From an uncultured Prevotellaceae bacterium (lineage in GTDB: Bacteria; Bacteroidota; Bacteroidia; Bacteroidales; Bacteroidaceae), in NCBI GenBank assembly GCA_946415695.1, contig CAMKTM010000124.1:1-6966 (forward strand): DNA of 6,966 bases, in the 5' to 3' direction. This document shows, piece by piece, positions 1 through 5,218 of this stretch. The position numbers and the translations under genes were made by a program. Numbering within the stretch: the stretch's first letter is position 1; the number at the start of each line of letters is the position of its first letter. Below the pieces are notes generated by a model. It had not been told where the DNA came from. It worked only from the letters and a program-made list of their open reading frames with translations, and ran no database searches.

Positions 1-60
1 ACTTCTTCGCTCGGAAAAGCACAAAAAAATTTGGCTTTTCGCTCGCTTATTCGTACCTTG
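1..60 (+). repeat. Promoter-bearing dispersed repeat, copy 1
   Basis: The first 59 bases are identical to positions 75-133, so the two copies lie in direct orientation with a 74-bp period. The copy may extend beyond the left edge of the window. It contains a 7-bp inverted repeat (GAAAAGC / GCTTTTC) flanked by CGCTCG motifs. A -33-like TTTG lies at 30-33, then a 20-bp spacer, then TACCTTGA at 54-61. That box is one T short of the -7 consensus TAnnTTTG that copy 2 has, so this copy is probably a weak or dead promoter. Confidence 0.85.
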
Positions 61-74
61 ACTTGCGTCGAGAT

Positions 75-135
75 ACTTCTTCGCTCGGAAAAGCACAAAA
101 AAATTTGGCTTTTCGCTCGCTTATTCGTACCTTTG
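75..135 (+). repeat. Promoter-bearing dispersed repeat, copy 2
   Basis: This is the second direct copy of the left-edge repeat, identical over 59 bp to copy 1. It is closely matched by an inverted third copy at 5104-5164, with only a few substitutions and one indel. An inverted repeat lies at 88-94 and 108-114 with a 13-nt loop. The right end of the element is a complete Bacteroidota-type promoter that points into ribE. The element has no coding potential and no visible target-site duplication. Confidence 0.88.
104..135 (+). promoter_or_regulatory. Predicted Bacteroidota-type promoter for ribE operon
   Basis: TTTG at 104-107 (-33 element), a 20-bp spacer and TACCTTTG at 128-135 match the Bacteroidota sigma-ABfr consensus TTTG-N19-21-TAnnTTTG. 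The expected transcription start is near 140, leaving a leader of about 25 nt before the ATG at 165. The promoter lies entirely inside the dispersed repeat. The same arrangement with the same spacer recurs in front of the nitroreductase gene, which supports the call. Confidence 0.8.
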
Positions 136-164
136 CGGTGATAAACGCATTTTAACCGACTGAT

Positions 165-872
165 ATGTTTTCCGGAATTATTGAAGCAATGGCACGCGTG
201 GTTGCCATTGAGCACGAACAGGACAACGTGCACCTGACCTTGACATGCCCCTTTGTTGACGAACTGAACATCGACCAAAGCATCGCCCACAACGGCGTGT
301 GCCTGACAGTGGTTGCCATTGACCATTCACCATTGAACATTGACCATTTGGCTACGCCCAATAACACAGCGGACAATAATGGTCAATGGTCAATGGTCAA
401 TGGTCAATCACCAACGGTCAATGGTCAATCAACCTACACCGTCACCGCCATGCGGGAAACACTCCAACACAGCAACCTCGGACTGCTCAAGGTGGGCGAC
501 GAAGTGAACGTGGAGCGCTCGATGCTGATGAACGGCCGTCTGGACGGACACATCGTACAGGGACACGTTGACCAAACCGCCGTCTGCACCGCCGTAGAAG
601 ACCAGCAGGGCAGCCATCAATACACGTTCAAATACGAAAGCTCGAAGGAAATGGTGAAGCACGGATACTTCACGGTTGACAAGGGCAGCGTCACCGTCAA
701 CGGCGTGAGCCTCACCGTATGCCGACCCACTGCAGACACCTTCCAAGTCTGCATCATCCCCTACACCTTCGACAACACCAACTTCCACGCCATAAAGCCC
801 GGCTCGGTGGTCAACATCGAGTTCGACATCATCGGGAAATACTTGGCAAGAATGCATAATTTGACGATTTAA
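165..872 (+). CDS. ribE: Riboflavin synthase, alpha subunit, with in-frame repeat insertion
   Basis: Catalyses the dismutation of two 6,7-dimethyl-8-ribityllumazines to riboflavin plus a pyrimidinedione, the last step of riboflavin synthesis in the cytoplasm. The family start MFSGIIE is intact. Two lumazine-binding barrels are visible: N-terminal with NGVCLTV (43-49) and RETLQHSNLG (97-106), and C-terminal with HIVQGHVDQT (129-138), VNGVSLTV (178-185) and IGKYLAR (223-229). The protein has 235 residues against roughly 195-220 for the family. The excess is a low-complexity segment at about 54-89 (NGQWSMVNGQS-like), encoded by an inverted heptamer repeat, which replaces the short turn normally found between NGVCLTV and the xVDVxxETL strand. 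The last residues (HNLTI) also come from a repeat-like sequence. It heads the operon; the hydrolase follows after 18 bp. No strong ribosome-binding site is seen. Family assignment is firm; activity despite the insertion is inferred from intact motifs. Confidence 0.95.
   Translation: MFSGIIEAMARVVAIEHEQDNVHLTLTCPFVDELNIDQSIAHNGVCLTVVAIDHSPLNIDHLATPNNTADNNGQWSMVNGQSPTVNGQSTYTVTAMRETLQHSNLGLLKVGDEVNVERSMLMNGRLDGHIVQGHVDQTAVCTAVEDQQGSHQYTFKYESSKEMVKHGYFTVDKGSVTVNGVSLTVCRPTADTFQVCIIPYTFDNTNFHAIKPGSVVNIEFDIIGKYLARMHNLTI
318..429. repeat. Inverted heptamer array ATTGACC/GGTCAAT inside ribE
   Basis: Left arm 318-345 is four units of ATTGACC (the second and third are degenerate: ATTCACC, ATTGAAC). 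Right arm 381-429 is seven 7-nt units of GGTCAAT, the reverse complement; units 1-4 and 6-7 are exact and unit 5 (409-415) is degenerate. The arms are separated by 35 bases and could form a long hairpin. The whole structure lies in the ribE reading frame and contains no stop codon. A 7-nt unit is not a multiple of three, so gain or loss of one unit would shift the ribE frame. Confidence 0.92.
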
Positions 873-876
873 CGAT
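858..876. repeat. Degenerate AAATYGYY-type repeat across ribE stop
   Basis: The reverse complement of this stretch reads ATCGTTAAATCGTCAAATT. It matches 11 of 13 bases of the AAATCGCTAAATT motif found at 5562-5574 in the leader of the SGNH gene. It encodes the last residues of RibE (NLTI) and supplies the TAA stop. The similarity is short, so membership of one repeat family is tentative. Confidence 0.4.
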
Positions 877-890
877 ATTGAAGCCTTAAC

Positions 891-2645
891 ATGAAAAAGT
901 TTTCCTATTCCCTTATTTTCTTGTTGTCTGCATTTCTGAATGTGCAGGCAGGCAAACACATCGCCCTTTGGCCGAAAGGCAAGATGCCCGACACTCTGCC
1001 CCAACAGATAGCGGCCATGACGGCAGAATCGAATGCCGAGGGCTTCAACCCCGACAAAGCAAGAATGCCCTACCTGGAATGGATGGAGCAACCGGCCACG
1101 CCCAACGGCGGCTGCATGATTCTCATCTCGGGCGGAGGCTACTTCAACACCTGCGACAACAACCTCATCACGCTCTGGACAAAACGCTTCACGGAACTCG
1201 GCTTCCAATGCGTCAACTTCGTCTATCGCACACCACGGCCCGAAGGACTTCCCATCTACAAGACAGCTTGGGAGGACGGACAGAGAGCAGTACGCATGGT
1301 GCGGAGCGAAGCAAAGAAACGCGGCTTCGACCCCGAGAAGATAGGCACCATCAGTATGTCGGCAGGTTCGCACCTTGCGCTCCTGCTTGCCACCAGTTCG
1401 CAGACTCCAGCCTATGCCCGCATCGACGCCATCGACGATGTGCCTTGCCACGTGAACTTCGCCATCGTCAACGCCCCTGCCTATGCACTCAGCGACAGCG
1501 AAGGCGGCACACCGAATGTCCGCATGGGTTACGGCCCGGACGTAAAACTCGACACCATCTTTCACTTCGACGAAAAGACTTGTCCCATGAGTCTGCACCA
1601 CGGAGGCAACGACCCTTACAGCCCCAATGCCTCGACACAAGTGTTCCGTCAGCTTCGCAAAAGAAAGATTCCTGCCGAACTGCATCTCTACCCAGGGAAA
1701 GGGCACGGAGCATTCGGCCTGGAACGCGGCATCGAGTTCCTACAGCAAATGGGACTGCTCGGCCCGATAGCACCAGAAGAGGACATAATGAAGCGCTTCC
1801 CAAACGACAACGACCGCTACAAGTACGTCAAAGAAAACATCTGGCCAGACGGCAAAATGCCCTATGTACAGGAAAACCAAGGCACACCCTACATCGAATG
1901 GCACATCCCCGCAAACCTCAAGACGAAAGCCATACAGATTATCTATTCTGGCGGCAGCTACATGGGCAACGGGCCAGACGGCTTCGAGGTGGCTCCTGCA
2001 CGACGCTACCTCAACAGCCTCGGCATGGCCGTGGTGACAATGCGCTACCGTACCCCCCGACCTGCTGCCGAGACGGGCTTGAAGAAGCACATCTCGGCTT
2101 GGCAAGACCTGCAGCGCGCCATTCGCATCGTCAAAAGCAAAGCCTCCGAATACGGCCTCGACCCGAACAACATCGGCATCATGGGTAGCAGCGCAGGCGG
2201 ACACCTCACATTGATGGGCGTGACATCATCCGTCCAGCAAGCCTACCTCCCCATCGACAACCTCGACAAACTGCCTTGCAACGTGCAGTGGGGCATCGGC
2301 ATCTATCCCGCCTATGCCCTGACAGACGGTGACGAGGAGCACAACACAACGAGCGGCACAGACGACAGCGCCGTCCTCGTGCCAGAGTTCAACTTCGACC
2401 TGAAAACTGCACCGATGCTCTTCGTGCATGGCGACAAAGACGGCTGGGCCGCAATGAACTCCGTCAAGACATGGGAGAAAATGCGTGCCATGGGCATACA
2501 GAGCGAACTCCACATCCTTGCCACACGCGACCATTGCTTCCAAAAGACAGCATCGCCCGGAACAGGCAGCTACACCTATCTCGAGAGAATAAGCGACTTC
2601 CTAAGGACCCTCTCTAACTCTCCCTTAAGGGGAGAGAACAAATAG
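891..2645 (+). CDS. Exported tandem alpha/beta-hydrolase (esterase/lipase-like), two fused domains
   Basis: A 584-residue protein with a Sec signal peptide (residues 1-20, cleavage likely after NVQA), so periplasmic or surface-exposed. Two homologous alpha/beta-hydrolase domains follow, about 22-290 and 310-575. Both carry WP-GKMP near the start, a glycine-rich oxyanion loop (GGGYF 81-85; SGGSY 353-357), YRTPRP (112-117; 386-391) and a D-P-x-x-I-G stretch before the nucleophile elbow. Domain 2 has the classical GxSxG (G432-S-S434-A-G436), with D517 and H548 as likely triad partners. Domain 1 reads S155-M-S157-A-G159, so the first glycine is serine, with D241 and H272. The nearest known group is the COG0657-type esterases, which include acetylxylan and other carbohydrate esterases; the substrate cannot be read from the sequence. 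The C-terminal tail SNSPLRGENK derives from a dispersed palindromic repeat. It sits between ribE and folA without an obvious metabolic link. Confidence 0.88.
   Translation: MKKFSYSLIFLLSAFLNVQAGKHIALWPKGKMPDTLPQQIAAMTAESNAEGFNPDKARMPYLEWMEQPATPNGGCMILISGGGYFNTCDNNLITLWTKRFTELGFQCVNFVYRTPRPEGLPIYKTAWEDGQRAVRMVRSEAKKRGFDPEKIGTISMSAGSHLALLLATSSQTPAYARIDAIDDVPCHVNFAIVNAPAYALSDSEGGTPNVRMGYGPDVKLDTIFHFDEKTCPMSLHHGGNDPYSPNASTQVFRQLRKRKIPAELHLYPGKGHGAFGLERGIEFLQQMGLLGPIAPEEDIMKRFPNDNDRYKYVKENIWPDGKMPYVQENQGTPYIEWHIPANLKTKAIQIIYSGGSYMGNGPDGFEVAPARRYLNSLGMAVVTMRYRTPRPAAETGLKKHISAWQDLQRAIRIVKSKASEYGLDPNNIGIMGSSAGGHLTLMGVTSSVQQAYLPIDNLDKLPCNVQWGIGIYPAYALTDGDEEHNTTSGTDDSAVLVPEFNFDLKTAPMLFVHGDKDGWAAMNSVKTWEKMRAMGIQSELHILATRDHCFQKTASPGTGSYTYLERISDFLRTLSNSPLRGENK
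2604..2636 (-). repeat. Palindromic G/C-rich element, copy A (hydrolase 3' end)
   Basis: A perfect 7-bp stem CTCTCCC (2618-2624) / GGGAGAG (2630-2636) with a 5-nt loop is preceded by a pyrimidine-rich arm (GGACCCTCTCTAA). Read on the minus strand it has the same layout as copies B and C: palindrome, then G-rich tail. It lies inside the hydrolase frame and encodes the final residues including SPLRGE. The sequence between it and copy B (hydrolase stop to folA start) is only about 50 bp. Confidence 0.75.
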
Positions 2646-2653
2646 CAAACGCA

Positions 2654-3199
2654 ATGAATCGTCATCATCAATCAGCAAATAGTTCCTCCCCTTTAAGGGG
2701 AGGTCAGGAGGGGTCTGTTAACATCATTGCCGCCATAGCCGAAAACAATGCCATCGGACTGAAAGGCAAACTCCTCTACTGGCTTCCTGCCGATTTGCAA
2801 CGTTTCAAGGCACTAACCACAGGCCACACCATCATTATGGGACGAAAGACATTCGACAGTCTCCCAAAAGGCGCATTGCCCAACCGCAGGAATGTCGTCC
2901 TGTCACGCAGCAAGAAGGACTTCCCTGGAGCAGAGAGCTTCTCCTCCCTGACGGAAGCCCTTGCCAGTTGCTCTGCTGAAGAAGAGGTCTATATCATTGG
3001 TGGAGCAAGCGTTTATGCCGAAGCCTTGCCGCTCGCAAACCGTCTTTGCTTAACAGAGGTTCACGACACACCAAAGGAGGCAGACGCCTTCTTCCCCGAA
3101 TTCAATCACGATGAATGGGAAGTCGCCTTCTTTGAAAAGCACGAACCGGACGAAAAAAACAACCGGTTCTACGACTTTATAGATTATATTAGAAAATGA
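2654..3199 (+). CDS. folA: Dihydrofolate reductase with repeat-derived N-terminal extension
   Basis: Reduces 7,8-dihydrofolate to tetrahydrofolate with NADPH in the cytoplasm, regenerating the folate consumed by ThyA. The DHFR core begins at residue 22 (VNIIAAIAENNAIG). LPADLQRFK follows, with D47 as the conserved acidic active-site residue. The NADPH-binding motifs are IIMGRKTFDSLP (60-71) and VYIIGGASVY (112-121), and the C-terminal RFYDFIDY strand is present. The usual length is about 160-165 residues; this one has 181 because of an N-terminal extension that includes SSPLRGGQEGS, encoded by palindromic element B. No ATG, GTG or TTG lies in frame between position 2654 and the core, so the ATG at 2654 is the only conventional start. 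The stop overlaps the thyA start by 4 bp (ATGA), indicating translational coupling. Confidence 0.95.
   Translation: MNRHHQSANSSSPLRGGQEGSVNIIAAIAENNAIGLKGKLLYWLPADLQRFKALTTGHTIIMGRKTFDSLPKGALPNRRNVVLSRSKKDFPGAESFSSLTEALASCSAEEEVYIIGGASVYAEALPLANRLCLTEVHDTPKEADAFFPEFNHDEWEVAFFEKHEPDEKNNRFYDFIDYIRK
2685..2718 (+). repeat. Palindromic G/C-rich element, copy B (folA 5' end)
   Basis: A perfect 7-bp stem CCTCCCC (2685-2691) / GGGGAGG (2697-2703) with loop TTTAA is followed by the G-rich tail TCAGGAGGGGTCTG. It is in frame in folA, encoding about SPLRGGQEGS at residues 12-21 directly before the conserved DHFR core. It shares architecture with copy C in thyA and, inverted, with copy A. The AGGAGGGG tail resembles a ribosome-binding site but is followed by no usable start codon in frame. 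Confidence 0.82.
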
Positions 3200-4017
3200 A
3201 ACAATACTTAGACTTACTGCAACGCATCCTCGATGAAGGCGTCCGAAAGGAAGACCGCACCGGCACCGGCACCATCAGCATCTTCGGCCATCAGATGCGC
3301 TTCGACTTGAGCCAAGGCTTTCCCTTGCTCACGACAAAGAAGGTACACCTCAAGAGCATCATCTACGAACTGCTATGGTTCCTCGATGGCAACACCAATG
3401 CCAAATGGCTGCAAGAGCGAGGCGTGCGCATTTGGAACGAATGGGCAGACCCCGAAACAGGCGACCTCGGCCACATCTACGGCTACCAGTGGCGCTCTTG
3501 GCCCGACTATAATGGCGGTTTCATCGACCAGATACAAGAAGCGGTCGATACGATTAAGCGCGACCCGGACTGCCGACGCATCATCGTCTCGGCTTGGAAT
3601 GTGGCAGACCTCAAGAACATGAACCTGCCGCCCTGCCACGCCTTCTTCCAGTTCTATGTCTCCCCTCCTTTGGAGGGGTCGGGGGAGGCTGGAAAACTTT
3701 CCCTGCAGCTCTATCAGAGGAGTGCCGACTGCTTCCTCGGCGTGCCTTTCAACATTGCTTCATACGCTTTGCTCTGCATGATGATGGCGCAAGTCTGCAA
3801 CCTTGAACCGGGAGAATTCATCCACACCACCGGCGACACTCACATCTACCTCAACCACCTCGACCAAGTGCATCTGCAACTCACTCGCGAGCCTCGCAAA
3901 CTGCCACGGATGCGCATCAATCCAGAGGTGAAGGACATCTTCAAGTTCCAATACGAGGACTTCACCCTCGAAGACTATGACCCCTACCCTGCCATCAAGG
4001 GCGTGGTAAGCGTTTAA
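3196..4017 (+). CDS. thyA: Thymidylate synthase with 10-residue repeat-derived loop
   Basis: Methylates dUMP to dTMP using 5,10-methylenetetrahydrofolate, producing the dihydrofolate that FolA recycles. It has 273 residues against 264 in the E. coli enzyme. Landmarks are RTGTGTISIFGHQMRF (21-36), E58, W80, the catalytic cysteine C147 in PPCHAFFQFY, the phosphate-binding arginines R127-R128, QLYQRSAD (171-178) and GVPFNIASYALL (182-193) with N186. Between strand FQFYV and GKLSLQLYQRS, where E. coli has only AD, this protein has SPPLEGSGEA (156-165), encoded by palindromic element C. The insert therefore sits in a beta-turn just after the catalytic region and adds a net 8 residues. All visible catalytic residues remain. 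The start ATG overlaps the folA stop, and the stop overlaps that of the convergent TonB-domain gene. Confidence 0.97.
   Translation: MKQYLDLLQRILDEGVRKEDRTGTGTISIFGHQMRFDLSQGFPLLTTKKVHLKSIIYELLWFLDGNTNAKWLQERGVRIWNEWADPETGDLGHIYGYQWRSWPDYNGGFIDQIQEAVDTIKRDPDCRRIIVSAWNVADLKNMNLPPCHAFFQFYVSPPLEGSGEAGKLSLQLYQRSADCFLGVPFNIASYALLCMMMAQVCNLEPGEFIHTTGDTHIYLNHLDQVHLQLTREPRKLPRMRINPEVKDIFKFQYEDFTLEDYDPYPAIKGVVSV
3661..3690 (+). repeat. Palindromic G/C-rich element, copy C (inside thyA)
   Basis: A perfect 7-bp stem CCCCTCC (3662-3668) / GGAGGGG (3672-3678) with loop TTT is followed by the G-rich tail TCGGGGGAGGCT. It is exactly 30 bases in frame and encodes SPPLEGSGEA. Comparison with the remembered E. 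coli ThyA sequence places the boundaries between the codons of V155 and G166. No target-site duplication is evident. Confidence 0.88.
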
Positions 4018-4424
4018 GGTCGCTTGAAGATAACAGGAAGGTAGTAACGCGAACTGATTACTTTCCCATAGTATCGCGCAGGTATCCACTTCGGCATCTT
4101 GCTCACGACGCGTATGGCTTCCTTTGAAAGCAACGGGTCTGGCGAGCGGATTACGCTTATACTACCAATCGAGCCGTCCCTTTCGACGATGAAACTGACG
4201 ACGACTCGCACTTGAGGCTGGTTGAATTTATAGCCTTCGGGGGACTTGATGTGCTCTTGGAGCCACTTCGTGCACGCTATGTCTCCGCCCGGGAACTGTG
4301 CGTTCTCTTCATAATCCACGAAGATACGCGAGGAGTCCGTCGAGGCTGCAGAAGTCTTCACCTCTTGCGCGAAAGCCAACGACGCTGCAATCCACAGAGC
4401 CGACAGAATGATAAGCCGTTTCAT
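4014..4424 (-). CDS. Small exported TonB C-terminal-domain protein
   Basis: A 136-residue protein with a Sec signal peptide (1-19, cleavage probably AFA-QE) and a stand-alone TonB C-terminal domain. The domain carries the Bacteroidota hallmarks FPGG (44-47), VVVSFIVERDGSIG (74-87), SPDPLLSKEAIRVVSKMPKW (94-113) and LPVIF (129-133). It lacks the long proline-rich spacer and an uncleaved membrane anchor of a true TonB, so it is probably a periplasmic TonB_C-like protein rather than the energy transducer itself; its function is not known. It follows the nitroreductase gene on the same strand after 49 bp and is likely co-transcribed. Its stop codon overlaps that of thyA on the other strand (shared TTAA, 4014-4017). 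Confidence 0.88.
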   Translation of the reverse strand: MKRLIILSALWIAASLAFAQEVKTSAASTDSSRIFVDYEENAQFPGGDIACTKWLQEHIKSPEGYKFNQPQVRVVVSFIVERDGSIGSISVIRSPDPLLSKEAIRVVSKMPKWIPARYYGKVISSRYYLPVIFKRP

Positions 4425-4447
4425 ATCTCTCGTTTGATTATATTATT

Positions 4448-4475
4448 CTTCACTCTTCATTCTTTACTCTTCATT
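4448..4475. repeat. Short CTTCATT-type repeat between nitroreductase and TonB-domain genes
   Basis: A run of related 7-mers reads CTTCACT, CTTCATT, CTTTACT, CTTCATT, filling most of the 49-bp gap. It overlaps the TAA stop of the nitroreductase gene by two bases. On the minus strand it reads as AATGAAGAGTAAAGAATGAA-like sequence. A shorter stretch of the same character (GATGAAGAATGAAGAAAC) lies at 5483-5500. No hairpin or coding content was seen. Confidence 0.6.
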
Positions 4476-5079
4476 AAATAAACTTCACTTTCGATGCGTC
4501 GCGAGGCTTGGCGTCGGGCGTTTCGTCGGGGTAGCCTATTGCTATGACATAGAGCAGCTTATAACCTTCAGGAATGTCGAGGCGGTCGAGAAAGAACTTA
4601 GCTTTCTCGTTCGATAGGAGAAAGCGCACGGGGCCTGTCTGAATGCAAGTGCCGAGTCCGAGCGACTGAGCCGCCAGCATCATGTTCTCTCCCAGCAGTC
4701 CTGCATCGAGGTCGAAGCCTCCGTCCTTCGGAGCACAGACGCAAATCAGGTTGGGAGCATTACGGAACATATTCTTGAAGTTCGGGTCGCGACTCACAGC
4801 ATCGGGGTTCGCCTGCTTATAGACCTCGCTCACATCGTTAATCAGCTTCTCGTCCTCGATAATTCTGACGGCCCAATACTGCCAGTTTCTCGCGCTCGGA
4901 GCATTGATGCCAGCATTCGCTACGGCTTCCAACTTATTGTGCTCTACGGGTTTGTCCAGGTACTTTCGGACAGAGCGACGCGCCATGATGGTGTTCATCA
5001 CTTCGTTGTCAAACTCATTTTGAGCGGCGATAGAGAGTACGCTCAAAGTAGCCAGAAGGCATAAAAACAATCTTTTCAT
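4474..5079 (-). CDS. Exported nitroreductase-family protein (FMN-dependent oxidoreductase)
   Basis: A 201-residue nitroreductase-like protein. Typical FMN-site elements are RRSVRKY (34-40), NAPSARNWQYW (59-69), the LGENMMLAAQSLGLGTC helix and loop (129-145) and the C-terminal GYPDETP (182-188). An NAD(P)H-dependent reductase using FMN is expected, with substrate unknown. Unlike most family members it begins with a clear signal peptide (MKRLFLCLLATLSVLSIAAQ, cleavage near residue 19-20), suggesting a periplasmic location. No lipobox cysteine is placed correctly. The ATG at 5079 lies about 20 nt downstream of the predicted transcription start; starting at M28 instead would lose the signal peptide but keep the core. 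It is the first gene of a two-gene minus-strand unit with the TonB-domain protein. FMN synthesis depends on riboflavin, the product of RibE in this window, but a regulatory link is only inference. Confidence 0.9.
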   Translation of the reverse strand: MKRLFLCLLATLSVLSIAAQNEFDNEVMNTIMARRSVRKYLDKPVEHNKLEAVANAGINAPSARNWQYWAVRIIEDEKLINDVSEVYKQANPDAVSRDPNFKNMFRNAPNLICVCAPKDGGFDLDAGLLGENMMLAAQSLGLGTCIQTGPVRFLLSNEKAKFFLDRLDIPEGYKLLYVIAIGYPDETPDAKPRDASKVKFI

Positions 5080-5103
5080 AGGACTAAACGATTTGATTCT
5101 TCT

Positions 5104-5164
5104 GCAAAAGTACGAATAAGCGAGCGAAAAGCCAAATTTATTTGAGCTTTTCCGAGCGAAAAGT
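5104..5164 (-). repeat. Promoter-bearing dispersed repeat, copy 3 (inverted)
   Basis: The reverse complement matches the left-edge repeat nearly base for base, including CGCTCGGAAAAGC, AAATTTGGCTTTTCGCTCGC and TTATTCGTAC. It differs by a few substitutions and one missing base near its 5' end. It lies directly upstream of the minus-strand nitroreductase gene in the same orientation relative to the gene as copy 2 has to ribE. Confidence 0.88.
5105..5136 (-). promoter_or_regulatory. Predicted Bacteroidota-type promoter for nitroreductase/TonB-domain unit
   Basis: On the minus strand TTTG (complement of 5133-5136), a 20-bp spacer and TACTTTTG (complement of 5105-5112) form a -33/-7 pair with exactly the spacing of the ribE promoter. 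Transcription should begin near 5098-5100, giving a leader of about 20 nt before the ATG at 5079. The leader has no Shine-Dalgarno-like sequence, as is common in this phylum. Confidence 0.8.
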
Positions 5165-5218
5165 CATCTTCTTATTACTTCTTGCTTCCAGCACATCGCA
5201 AGTCATCCCCAAAAACGA

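Noticed and set aside
140..164. FMN riboswitch ahead of ribE
   Set aside because: The leader is only about 25 nt and the whole upstream region is repeat; there is no space for the conserved FMN aptamer.
429..1706. 425-codon open frame on the minus strand opposite ribE and the hydrolase
   Set aside because: It lies antisense to two genes with recognisable motifs, spans their junction, and its translation is low in recognisable structure; a shadow of biased codon use.
968..2188. 406-codon plus-strand frame within the hydrolase gene
   Set aside because: Arginine/histidine-rich out-of-frame translation of the hydrolase gene with no signal or domain.
2701..2719. Alternative folA start just before the DHFR core using the AGGAGGGG stretch as ribosome-binding site
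   Set aside because: The next in-frame codon at the core is GTT, not a usual start, and the only CTG is out of frame; the upstream ATG at 2654 is preferred.
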